Source: Tetrahymena elliotti 4EA
Taxonomy: Eukaryota; Ciliophora; Oligohymenophorea; Hymenostomatida; Tetrahymenidae
NCBI GenBank assembly: GCA_000231825.2
Contig: JH720302.1
Location: forward strand, 1,138,949 to 1,202,948
Reading direction: 5' to 3'
DNA length: 64,000 nucleotides
This document shows, piece after piece, positions 14,401 to 25,815 of the stretch (positions within the stretch are counted from its first letter, which is position 1; every line of letters starts with the position of its first letter). Under the pieces are notes generated by a model. It saw nothing but the letters and a program-made list of their open reading frames with translations, was not told where the DNA came from and did no database searches. A program made the translations under genes and the position numbers.

Positions 14401-14782
14401 ATTTAAAACAAATATGATGTTAAATTTATGAATAATCAATAGAAATAGCAAAATCTTAAGCATAATGTATCGATTATTAACCATAAAAAATTCAATTTTT
14501 CAATATCAAAGTTATTGAAAAAAAATTTTTCAGAGATAAGAGTATTCAATATCATTTAAAAAATATGAGGAAAATATGTATTTATCAAATTATCCAAACT
14601 ATTTGGCAATATAATTTATAAAACTCTTTTTTGGAAATACATAATCTCAGTTTTTCCTGCAAAGTTTATCTTATTCCTTGTTTAATAAAATAAAAACTAT
14701 TTGATTTTATAAAAGAATAAATTTAAAGTCAATTTAACTATGTAACTAGATTTAATCTTTCAATTTAATTTTATCTTTCTAT

Positions 14783-14806
14783 CCAGTAATCCAGTAATCC
14801 AGTAAT
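14783..14806. repeat. 8-bp microsatellite (ccagtaat x3)
   Basis: Three exact tandem copies of an 8-bp unit lie between the giant gene and the carboxypeptidase. The matching place in the duplicated block (about 21690) holds only one imperfect unit, so the expansion happened after the duplication or was lost in the other copy. Confidence 0.8.
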
Positions 14807-15043
14807 CTGAAAAGAATTTATTAATAGACATTTTGATTCTTTTACAATATATATTTAATCGAAATCTATGGTAACAATTCATTTTTTTAAAAATTTCTTT
14901 TGTAAATTGTAAACAAAGTAATTTAATATTTATTTTCATTTTAAAGTTAACTTCAATTTCCTTTTAATATAAAAACATGGATTGTTATTTTGATTTTACA
15001 AATTCAATTTTAATATAATTTCGTTTTGATGATGTAATAATAA

Positions 15044-16471
15044 TCAAGAAGACTATGATAATTGGTTTGATAAAACATAATTAATTTGATTTTTTATCAA
15101 GTGATAGCCTGCTTCTGGTTGATCTTCTGTTACCATATGACCTGCATTAAAGATAAGATTAAAACTTAAGAGATCATGTTATTATGAATATCCATATAAT
15201 GTTCCAGTGTTTCCTGATCTCCAAACTCTAATAGGAGCTTCTACGAAATTTTGGATTTAGTTCCAGTTGAGTGTAGGAAGCCAGAGTTAAGGAGTATAGT
15301 AAGGAACAATTAAGTCTAAATCTCCATTATAAACATGAACATGAATTCCTTTGTGCAATAAATAATCAACTTTAGCTACACAATCTTCCTAGATAAAATC
15401 AATTGATAAGGCTTCATAGACATCAGTATCACACTAAACAAAAGTTTTATCTAATTTAAAGCTAAATAATTGCTATCCAAATTGAGAATTAATCATGTTA
15501 TCTAAGTAAGAACTGTCTGGAAATTCTGGTCTTCCTATGTTGTAGACATCTAGATTGCCAGGATTAACATCACTAAGAAGTTAAACAAACTACTGAGCAG
15601 CATTTTTCCATTGTTTTTCTTTAATCAATTTTTGAATCAATTAAACTTTGATTTAGTTTTGATTAAATTATTCTAAGGTAATTAAGTTATGATCAAAAGA
15701 ATATTAGTTGAGACTTTAGGTATCATAATAAGGAGAAGTAAATCCGTCTCCCATACCTATACCTTTCAAATTGAACTTATTACCTTATTCTATGATGTGT
15801 TAGGCAATAGAGGGTATATACTTTCCAGCATATGAAATACCATAGATGAACAAAGGTGTTTCTTATGCACTTATTCCTATTTACTTAAAGCATCCATTTT
15901 CTGAGTGATAAAGCTAATTTAAGGCATAATAGAACTACTAAGCTACTTGATTTTCATCGACTGGGATTTCAGAATAATTTTAAGCATGAGAAATACCTGT
16001 TCCGATAGGTTAGTCAATGTAGATAACATTGTAGTCATTTGTCCAAGCGAATAAGTTTTCTATGAAAGAGAAAGTTGTGTTACTTTCTTAAACAATCTTA
16101 AGAGGACCATTCTCAATAAATGCACCATACATAGAAGTACATCCTGGACCACCCTCTATCCAAATAATAGTAGGAACATGTTTTAGTTCAGAAGTAGGCA
16201 CTCCTTTAGCACCATAAAATACAAATCCTAAAGCAGATGAGGAATTCTTAATGCCAACATTCAAATATCCAGAGAGAGCTGTTCCATTATAGTAATTAGT
16301 AAGATTAACATTATTACATTAGGTAGAGAAATTTAAACTTCCATCAGCGCCTAACAAGTTCTCTAGATATTTTTCTTTTAAGCTACTATACTTAAAAGTA
16401 GGTTTTGTCAAAAACCCATAGGAAAGAGCTAGCAAGCAGAGGACTGTGAAAACAAATTATTTTGTTATCAT
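15044..16471 (-). CDS. Serine carboxypeptidase-like protein (family S10), copy 1
   Basis: A 475-residue single-exon protein, about the usual S10 length. A hydrophobic signal peptide (about residues 1-20) suggests secretion or lysosome/phagosome targeting. The S10 landmarks appear in order: WIEGGPGCTS (about 104-113), the nucleophile motif GISYAGKYIP with Ser213, the Asp region YNGDLDLIVP (about 378-388), and the His region NAGHMVTEDQPEAG near 445. The catalytic Ser, Asp and His are therefore all present. Two positions normally used to bind the substrate's terminal carboxylate are changed: Asn to Glu in the GGPG motif and Glu to Ile in the GESYAG motif. Specificity may thus differ from a true carboxypeptidase. 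The start is the first ATG before the signal peptide; the stop is TGA (tca at 15044-15046). A paralog of identical length lies 6912 bp downstream with no net indel. Confidence 0.9.
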
Positions 16472-16850
16472 CTATTTTGATTTTTTTAATTTTTTTATTT
16501 GTGAATTAATTATAAAAATTGATAATCCTTAATTTGGCATATAAACCAAAAAATAATTAAAATTACTTTGATTAGCTAATTATTATCTGAGTACTCAAAA
16601 AGATATTTGTAAATAGATCAATAAAAGATTTATATTCAATAAAAGAATTATTTTATAAATATTAAATCTGCAAAAAATTTAATTATTGGTTTGCGTTCTT
16701 GACAAAAACATAATTCAAACGATTTGACATTATGATTATCTTACACTCCAAATTTTATTCTTTTCTTTCTTATTTTTTAAAAGTTTTGTATTTAATTTTT
16801 TAGCTTCAAAAACACTTTTATTTCAATATTATTTCATTTTTTTAAAAGCT

Positions 16851-17114
16851 GAAATTAAATAACTCTATTAATTATTAAGCTAGTTTTCTAAGCTCAAAAC
16901 TCAGGTTTAAAGCTTTAGTTAGTAACAAAAAAAGTTCTTTATACTGCTTATATAGAAAATACTCTAGTTAAAATCTAAAGATAAGATATACCTGAGTTCA
17001 CATATTAAGTAGGATTTTCTGCTTAGATTGAAAATCAAGAATAAGAAAATGTTTACCAAAAATAAGGATTTGATTTATATTTATGGCTTTCCTCAGCATT
17101 TAAGCAAAATTTGA
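16851..17114 (+). pseudogene. Truncated, frameshifted copy of the 24665-25402 gene
   Basis: This segment matches the last ~265 bp of the intact gene at 24665-25402, including the region of its TGA stop. A +2-nt length difference early in the segment breaks the frame. The 5' two-thirds of the gene are missing: homology jumps from the carboxypeptidase upstream region (matching about 23860) directly to this fragment (matching about 25138). A deletion of about 1.3 kb in the left block explains this. Confidence 0.75.
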
Positions 17115-17439
17115 CAAAGCAAGTAATCCTAATATATATTTTCCATCTGAGTAAATTTCATTATGATTTCCAAAAGACTTTACAAAAATTTGAAATTTTA
17201 TTAACTAAATTGCAAGTATTTTATTTTTGATCATATTCATTCGAAATATAAAATAGAAAAACTGATTTATTTTTAAAATTTTTAGGCTAAAAATTTAGTC
17301 TTTTTGTTTACTTTTTGATTCAATTTATTTAGAAATTAAGTAAATTTTTGTTTCTTTTTTTAGTTTTTAATTTTAGAAATTTTTAAAAAATAATTTTTTA
17401 TCTTTCTTAAAAAATTTAAAAGATAAAATTAATTAATTT

Positions 17440-18125
17440 CTAGTATCATCCAGGAAATTACTGCTAAAAAATTCATAACTAAACCTCTATTTATTACTGA
17501 GTCTATACCTAACTGCGAAAAACACAAACAGTAATAGTGTTAAGATAATTAAGATGAAAATACATATTACAAATAAAGTTTATGGATGAAATAACTTACT
17601 TTACCGTTTCCATGAGTCCTGATAAAGATTTTAAAGAACCCTATCTCTAGATTGCAGCAGACTACATTAAACACCTTAAAATATTACAATTACAAGAAGA
17701 ACTATTAAAAACTCAAAGTTTAAAAAAGGTAAGATATAAAGATAGATAGAATTACTTTAAATAAGTAGATTATAGAAGATAGACTTTATACATTAACTAA
17801 CTTGGTGATAGATGCCCAAGATCAAGGAAGAAAAGATTACTAATCTATGTATTCCTATGTAAAAAGGAATTAATTTAAATCTCATAGTAATAAAATTAAC
17901 AAATAGCTGAAAACCTATCAAGAGACTTTTCTCAAGCAACTTCTCACATACCTCCCGTGATCTCCTCTTCAAAATAACAATAATGAATAGAGGCCAGGAC
18001 AATGAACAGCAACTTCAAAATATAAACAGTATGAAAAAATGGAATAATTGGGAAAAAGAAATATTTAGAAAGACTGCAACCATACCTGAAGTGGATTTTT
18101 TCTAAAATAATTATGAAATCTAATT
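17440..18125 (+). pseudogene. Fragmented coding region of unknown family
   Basis: Base composition changes abruptly and several protein-like stretches appear in different frames. About 17443-17575 encodes a Cys/Gln-containing segment preceded by a plausible 3' splice site. The next, starting at ATG 17582, begins MDEITYFTVSMSPDK and runs 49 codons to a GTAAG at 17729. A third continues after a possible 40-bp intron (17729-17768) as a Lys/Gln-rich helix ending at TGA 17958. The last (about 17980-18110) contains KKWNNWEKEIFRK. Joining them would need frame changes or very small introns (34-40 bp), so this may be a decayed gene or one with unusual introns. It has no counterpart in the second block. 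I do not recognise a domain. Confidence 0.4.
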
Positions 18126-18244
18126 TAATTAATTTATCTTCTTTTCAAATAAACTTTTTTAATTAACTGGAATAGTTTTCAAAATTAATTAAAAAGGATA
18201 ATTAAAATTAAATAAATTTAAAAAATGTTATCTACCTTTAAAGT

Positions 18245-21140
18245 TAATTAATATTAAAATAATAAGCCTTTAAGTAATAATGCAAACTCAGGAAAGAATT
18301 AAGCATTATAAAACCTTAAAGGATCAAGTTTAGATTCAATTAAGAATAATATTAGCCCAGACAAAAATTAAAATTCCACCAATAAAAATAAAAAACTAAC
18401 AAGACAATTAAAATTATTGAAGTAGCAAGTAAATAACCAAATTTATAAAATAATAATTAAAATTAGTAAAATTAAAACCCTACAAATTTTACTAAAAATG
18501 ATTAATAATCTATACCAGATTATAAAAATGTCTCAAATTCTGGCCCTCAAAATAAAGATAAGAATAATAATCAATAATCTTAAATTCCTTTTGATAGTCA
18601 AAATAGAAATGTTCCAAATTAAAGTAGCAATCCTAAGTCTAATTATTTTAATCCTTAAGAAAAATAAAATAATTCTGGTATTCATAATCAAAATTAAGAA
18701 TAGCCAAACTCAGCTTAAAATAGTCCATAAAATCAGATTTAACAAGATTAAGATCCAAAATTTATTATAGAGATGAAGATTAATAATTAGATCAATAAGC
18801 TGAAATAGGAGATGCAGATAAAAGTAAAGGAAATAATTTCTATTAATAACGACCACAATAAAATGGAAAATCTCAGAAAGGTATTTTACATAAATATGAT
18901 CCTTAACAATAATTATATCACCTAAATAAATTGGAAATAATTAATCTATTAAAAATGATAAAGATAATAATAATCCTGAAAATATAAAAGATTCTACTCA
19001 TCAATAAATAACCTTCAATTTTAGATAAACTTCCTCATATTATGAATAATCAATCAGCCAAACATGTAAAGTAATAACTCGATTCCTTCATAGTAAGGTT
19101 AAATTAAAGTGGTCAAAATATTGTAGATAAATTAAACTAATTACCTTAAGAAACATCTCAAAACCCTAGTAACGAATTTTAAGGATAAAATTTCCCAAAT
19201 TAAATTAATAAAGCAAACAACAATAATTCATAAAATCCTCTATTAAATTTTGTAAAAGTATAATAATAATACCATATCCACCCAAAACTCGGGTCTAGTT
19301 AGTGGGAAAATTCAACTGAGGTTACTAAGATTATACTTAAATTTTTTTCTGATATCAGATATTTGATGGTTTCATTCTATCCTGAAAAGAATAATTATGA
19401 TTTGACCACCCTCACTTTTTGATATGAAATTCAGAAATCTGACAGAATATTGTTTTAGGAAATCATTAATTTTTAACTACGGTCAGATTCCTAACAAGTT
19501 AATAAGGTAATAAAATAAAGAAGATAATTCAAGAAAATCTCCTTTTAAATTAGTATTTCAATTATTAAAACCAGGAACCTGGGGATTGTTTACTTTAAAA
19601 TTATCCTAATTCAAATAGATATTAACTATATGGGCCGGGCCTTAAATTTCATGTAGCAGAGTAAATTCCACAATAAAACAATAATTTATATAAAATATTT
19701 TAAAAAATTATGAAGTATAAAACTCAAAAAATAATCCAAACAGTTAATTTAAGGATTTTGAAAATTAACTAAATGATAATGGGTTCTAGAGTTAAAATAG
19801 GACACCAACAATACCTTTTAAAAAAAATATGAAATAAAGTTAGGGATAGAAAGTCCTAATATTAATAATAATAATCCTATTTTAACAAGCTGATAGTTAA
19901 AATTTTTCTTTCAATAATGATATACCTGGTATTGAGAACTAAAAAAGTTAAAATAATTTTATGATCCAAAGAAAGAGTAAATAACTTCTAAAAATCCCAC
20001 TGATAAAAGTAATTACCACCCTTAAAATAAAGTACCAAACGGATATCAATAAGATTTTACAAACAATAAACCTTAAATGCAATAGAATATAAAAATGGCT
20101 AATTAAATCTAACTCAATAAAGAGAAAAACAATAAAAATTTGAGTAACTATAATGATAATTAATAAGGCATTAACTAATAGAATCCAGATTCTTATAATC
20201 TTTATTAAAGAAGATATATTGGAAATTAGAGTAATTATCAAAAAATAAATGAAGAAGAAAGAACTAATTAGATAAATAACTTTGAGCCTAAATAAAATAA
20301 TGTGAATTTATTTTAGAATTAGAATAAACCTGGTAATTAATAAATGTAACCTTAAGATAATGGTGATAATAAAAATGAGAGAAGCATCAATTCATAATCT
20401 GGTTAATATTAATTAGAGGAATAAAATGGAATTAAAATAATTAGAAAATGTCTTTAAACAATTAGCCATCATCATATTCACTAAATCGAAGAATAGTTAA
20501 TTTAATTTTCATAATAACGATTATAAAAATAAATCACCAATAAAAAATATTTTATAAAGTCTGCATAGTCAATATTAATTATATAATAACAATAACTAAT
20601 GAGCAGAGAATAAGAGAGTTCCATAAACAAGAAGTTAATCATATATTAAATATGATGATAATACTAGGAAGACTAAACAGTTTAAGAGATTAATTGAATG
20701 AAAAATCTTAGAAAACAAAAAATAACGGTGAAATAAATTGAATCGATTTTTTTAAGGTGAGATAAGTATAATCAAAGTAGGTTAAACTAAAAAAAGACAT
20801 TATTTTAAAATGACAATAATATATCATCTATTTAAGAGGTTGATGAAGACTTTAATTAGTTTATGGTAAGATAAAAGGAGAGAAGAAGAATAAGATAAGC
20901 AACAAACAGAATAAGAAGCTTTAATAATTTAGAAGATAATTATTAAGATGATGATAATACAAGCATAGAAAGAAGAGATGAAAGATAATCAATTAAACTT
21001 TTAAGTATTAATAATGAAGGAGATTCTAAAATAAATTATATTTTACTTCCATCATTAACCTAAAAAAATAGACTCGAACTAAGAAGTAACTTTAATTAAT
21101 AAAATAGCAGACTTTACAGTTGATACTATTAATTTTTATT
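18245..21140 (+). pseudogene. 5'-truncated, decayed copy of the giant gene's 3' third
   Basis: The sequence is collinear with about 10155-13856 of the giant gene but lacks the upstream ~8.7 kb, including all membrane segments. An out-of-frame deletion of roughly 160 bp (near 18770, relative to 10980-11140), further indels and in-frame TGAs make it non-functional. A ~230-bp foreign-looking insert sits at 19274-19503. The C-terminal part (about 20150-21120) is still clearly alignable. No start codon with a supported frame was found. Confidence 0.85.
19274..19503. other. ~230-bp insertion of unknown origin
   Basis: Left and right flanks align to adjacent bases of the giant gene (about 11690-11700), while the interior has no counterpart there. 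It is visibly more GC-rich than its surroundings, with runs such as ccacccaaaactcgggtc. The flanks share a TAATAA-type sequence that could be a target-site duplication, but in such AT-rich sequence this is weak. No terminal inverted repeat or coding potential was seen. Confidence 0.6.
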
Positions 21141-21955
21141 ATCAATAAAAGAATGTAATATCTGAAATTTATAATATTCACTATCTTATTATATTGTAAA
21201 CCAAATTTATATTTATTGTACACTAAAATTATTCATTACACATCTAAAATTATTTCCTTAATTACCTTTTCTTTTTCTAATATAAAATAAATTTAAAGCA
21301 AATTGGATGTTCATTTTTTTAATAATCAATAGAAATAGCCAAAATAATAAACATGGCATGGTTGGTCAATCGTAAACTACGTTAGATTTAATTTTTAATT
21401 TAACATCATTATTATTTGAAAAAAATTGATAAGAACATTCAATGATTATTTTAAATAGAAGGGAAATATTTCCAAATATATTTATTTTAATATCAAACAA
21501 TCCAATCTTTTTTTGCATGAGAATTTTTAAAATTTTTTTTAGGAAATATTCAATCTTAGATTTTCTTGCAAAGTGTATCTTACACCTTGTAAAATTAAAG
21601 AAAAACTATTTGTTTTAATAAAAGAATAAATTTAAAGTCAATTTAATTATGTAACTAGATTTAATCTTTCAATTTAATATTATCTTTCAAGCCAGTATTC
21701 TTAGAAAGGATTTATTAATAGACATTTTAATTCTTTTATTATATAAAATTAATGGATACGTATGGCATGAAATTAATTGGAACTAGTTATTAAAAAAGCT
21801 AATTTTTTTTATTGTTTATAAATTGTTCACAAAGGAATTTAATTTATTTTCATTTTGAAGTTAATTTCAATTTCCTAATAATATAAAAACATGGATTTTT
21901 ATTTTAATTTTATAAATTCAATTTAATATAATTTTATTTAATGATAAAGCAGTAA

Positions 21956-23383
21956 TCAAGAAGATGAAGATTATTGATTTGATAAAACATAATTAATTTG
22001 ATTTTTTATCAAGTGATAGCCTGCTTCTGGTTGATCTTCTGTTACCATATGACCTGCATTAAAGACAACATTCAAACTTAAGAGATCATGTTATTAGGAA
22101 TATCCATAAATTGGTCCTGTATTTTCTTATCTCCAAACTCTAATAGGAGATTTTACGAATTTTTGGATTTAGTTCCAGCTGAGTGTAGGAAGCCAGAGTT
22201 AAGGAGTGTAGTAGGGAACGAGTAAGTCTAAATCTCCATTATAAACATGAACATGAAGTCCTTTGTGTAATAAATAATCAACTTTAGCTACACAATTTTC
22301 CTAGATAAAATCATTTGATAAAGCTTCATAGACATCATCATCACATGAAACAAAAGTTTTATTTAACTAAAAGCTAAATAATTGCTAACCAAATTGAGAA
22401 TTAATCATGTTATCTAATTAAGAACTGTCTGGAAATTGTTTTCTTCCTATGTTGTAGATGTCAAGATTCTCTGGATTAGCATCAATAAGGAGTTAATTGA
22501 GCAGTTCAGTAGCATTTTACCATTGTTTTTCTTTAATCAATTTTTGAATCAATTTAACTTAGATTTAGTTTTTATTAAATTATTCTAGGGTAATTAAGTT
22601 ATGATCAAAAGAATATTAGTTAACACTTTAGGCATCATAATAAGGAGAAGTAAATCCGTCTCCCATACCTATACCTTTCAAATTGAACTTATTACCTTAT
22701 TCTATGATGTGTTAGGCAATAGAGGGTATATACTTTCCAGCATATGAAATACCATAGATGAACAAAGGTGTTTCTTATGCACTTATTCCTATTTACTTAA
22801 AGCATCCATTTTCTGAGTGGTAAAGCTAATTTAAGGCATAATAGAACTACTAAGCTACTTGATTTTCATCGACTGGGATTTCAGAATACTTTTAAGCATG
22901 AGAAATACCTGTTCCGATAGGTTAGTCAATGTAGATAACATTGTAGTCATTTGTCCAAGCGAATAAGTTTTCTATGAAAGAGAAAGTTGTGTTACTTTCT
23001 TAAACAATCTTAAGAGGACCATTCTCAATAAATGCACCATACATAGAAGTACATCCTGGACCACCCTCTATCCAAATAATAGTAGGAACATGTTTTAGTT
23101 CAGAAGTAGGCACTCCTTTAGCACCATAAAATACAAATCCTAAAGCAGATGAGGAATTCTTAATGCCAACATTCAAATATCCAGAGAGAGCTGTTCCATT
23201 ATAATAATTATTAAGATTAACATAATTACATTAGGTTGAGAAATCTACGCTTCTATCAGCATGTAGCAAGTTCTCTAGATATTTTTCTTTTAAACTTTTA
23301 TACTTAAAAGTAGGTTCTGTCAAAAACCCATAGGATAAAGCTAGCAAGCAGAAGACTATGAAAACAGATTATTTTGTTATCAT
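21956..23383 (-). CDS. Serine carboxypeptidase-like protein (family S10), copy 2
   Basis: A 475-residue paralog of the 15044-16471 gene at a constant offset of 6912 bp. It is single-exon, with the same signal peptide region and the same catalytic Ser/Asp/His motifs. It has the same two atypical residues: Glu in place of Asn before GGPG, and Ile before the nucleophile Ser. The segment 22634-23202 is almost identical to copy 1, whereas both ends of the gene differ at many positions. Differences in the C-terminal half are mostly substitutions that keep the frame (for example around 22441-22520), so it appears functional. Its upstream region carries a minisatellite absent from copy 1, which could alter expression. 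Confidence 0.88.
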
Positions 23384-23504
23384 CTATTTATATTTTTTAT
23401 TTTTTTATTTTTGAATTAATTACAAATTTGAGAATCCTTAATTTGGTAATATAAATAAAAAAAAGAAGCTGATTATAATCTGAGTACTCAAAAAGGTATT
23501 TGTA

Positions 23505-23665
23505 GAAATCTTTTATTAACCAATAAAAGATTTATTTATTAAGTAATAAAAGATTTATATATTAACCAATAACAGATTCTTTTATTTACCAATAAAAGAT
23601 TTATTTATTAACCGATAAAAGATTTAATTATTAACCAATAAAAGATTTATTTATTAATTAAGAAT
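23505..23665. repeat. Minisatellite upstream of carboxypeptidase copy 2
   Basis: About five to six imperfect units of roughly 27 bp with the core ccaataaaagatttattta. The array lies about 120-280 bp upstream of the start codon at 23383. The matching stretch upstream of copy 1 (about 16610-16670) has only about two partial units. Confidence 0.8.
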
Positions 23666-23869
23666 CTGCAAAAAAGATAATTCTTGGTTTGTGTTATCTA
23701 TTGAAGCATAATCTAAAGGATTTGATATTCTGATAATATTATACTCCAAACTTTACTCTTTTCTTACTTATTTATAAAAAATGAATTTTAAGTTTTGTTT
23801 TTAATTTTTTAGCTTAAAAAGTACTTTTATTTGAATATTGATTGATTCATTTTTTTTAAATTTAAATAA

Positions 23870-24664
23870 TTAAAATTATTTGAAAAAAAAATATTCTTGA
23901 TTAAATAAATTAAAAATTATTTACTCATAAATTGAAATAATGCATTCTTACTGAAATTATGTTAATTTCATAAAATTTTTGAATAAACTGTATGCTTAGA
24001 ATAAAATTATATTGTAAAAAAAAAGTTTTCTGTGCTCCAATTTTTTAGAATAAATGAAAATGTTAATTCATTAAAAAAATTAAAATTAATTTAAAATTAT
24101 TTCTAAATTTAGTTTGTTAAATTTTTGAATTGATTTATTTCACATTTTATTCAACATTTTATTCAGATAATTTTAATAAAATAAAAGACATTGCAAATAT
24201 ATTTAGAAAAAAATAAAAATATTAAGTAAAAGAGAGCTTCTTATTTATGATGTTTGTTATACAAATTTGTTAGAACCTTCAAAAATATATTTTATTATTA
24301 AAATTTCTATTTTAAAATTAAAAAATTAGCAAAGTTAAAAGTGAGATAGTCTCCCAATATATATTTCAACAAGACATATAATAAATAAGTAAACTGGCTA
24401 AAATAATCATCAGAATGCAAAAAATTAAAATAATTAATAATGTTTATATCAAGTACTTCTTTTTTTAATAAGTAAAATATAAGTATGTATTTTATTATAT
24501 TATTATTTTTATGTTTTTTGAGATCAAAATTTTTAGGTATTTTATTCACTACAGACTTTTATCATTCATTTAGCTATTAAAGTTGTATGATAAGAAATTT
24601 GTATTTTCTGATAAAAGATATTATTAAGTAAAAAGATTAAGAGCATAAAGTGAGTGGAAAAGAA
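23870..24664. other. AT-rich intergenic region
   Basis: Long A and T runs; no coding segment is supported on either strand. An in-frame ATG at 24587 could extend the following gene by 26 codons, but the composition and the weaker start context argue against it. Confidence 0.45.
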
Positions 24665-25402
24665 ATGGGATACGAGTTACGCTTTTTTAACAATATTGAT
24701 TTATAAAAGGAAAATGTAAAGAAATATAAAGATTACTCTAGAAATGTATTTAATGCTATGGGAGTAGCCAAAAATTAAATAGAAAAACGCACAGATCTTT
24801 ATTTGATTTATCCATGCCTAGGAGACTTTATGAATTCATATGGCATTAAATTTAGAAATGTAAATTTAGATAAAAAGAAAAGCATAAGTCTGTAAGCCTT
24901 AGAAGTCAAAGTAAGAACCTAAAAGAACCAGGATAACAGCGAAGTATGGAAGAAAAAATTTTAATAGTAAGCCTCTTTTATCAATAACATCAAAAAGTTT
25001 CCTCTTGTCTTAAATGAAATGGATGAGAAATAGCCAAAAGTAGAGAATTAAAGTACTAGTTGCTACTACTTAGATCAAATGTCAGTTTAAGATATACACA
25101 ATTCAGTTCTTAATAGCTTAAAGCAACCTGGAGAACCTGAAATTAAATAACTCTACTTATTATTAAGCTAGTTTTCAGCCCAAAACTCTGGCTTAAAGCT
25201 TCAATTAGTAACAAAAAAGCGCTTTATGAAGACTTTTTATATAGAAAATACTACAGTTAAAGTCTAAAGATTAGATATACCTGTATTCAAGTATTAAGTA
25301 GGATTTACAGTTTGCATTGAAAATCAATAATAAGGAAATGTTTACCCAAAATAAGGATTTGACTTATGTTGTGGTTTTCCTGAATATTTAAGTAAAATTT
25401 GA
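24665..25402 (+). CDS. Conserved-looking hypothetical protein, possibly CYTH-like
   Basis: A 245-residue single-exon protein beginning MGYELRFFNNIDL and ending in a Cys/Gly/Pro-rich tail before TGA. No signal peptide or membrane segment is seen. The N-terminal part has RTDLYLIYP, then GIKFRNV and LEVKVRT. The C-terminal half has KRFMKTFYIE and VGFTVCIE. Alternating R/K-x-D-x-Y, GIK-R and E-x-K-x-R strands resemble the CYTH/triphosphate-tunnel fold, but this is only a pattern impression and the family is not established. The ATG at 24665 was chosen for its A-rich context; an in-frame ATG at 24587 is the alternative. A truncated copy lies at 16851-17114, so this is the only intact copy in the duplicated region. 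Confidence 0.7.
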
Positions 25403-25815
25403 CAAACCATGGAATCCTAATATCTGTTTTTCATATGAGTAAATTTCATTAGTATCTCCAAAAGACTTTTACAAAAATTTAAAATGTTATTAACTAAATT
25501 GTAAGTATTTTGTTTTTTTTGATCATATTCATTCTAAATATAAAATAGAAAAATAAAGATTTGTTTTAAAAAATTTTAAATTATTCTTTTCAATTAAATT
25601 TTTTTTAAAAGGTAAAAAAATTTTAGTCATACTATTTTTAAATGACTACTCAAAATTCTTTTTTTTTTCTCAAATTTTATTAATTTTTAGAAAATTATTT
25701 TAAAAATTAAAAATAAATCAACAAATAGGATGAAAAATTCATTTACAAAATAATAATTATGTTTTTTTAGAAAGACTTAAAGTTTAGTATTGAATTTTTG
25801 AATGACAAATTAAGT

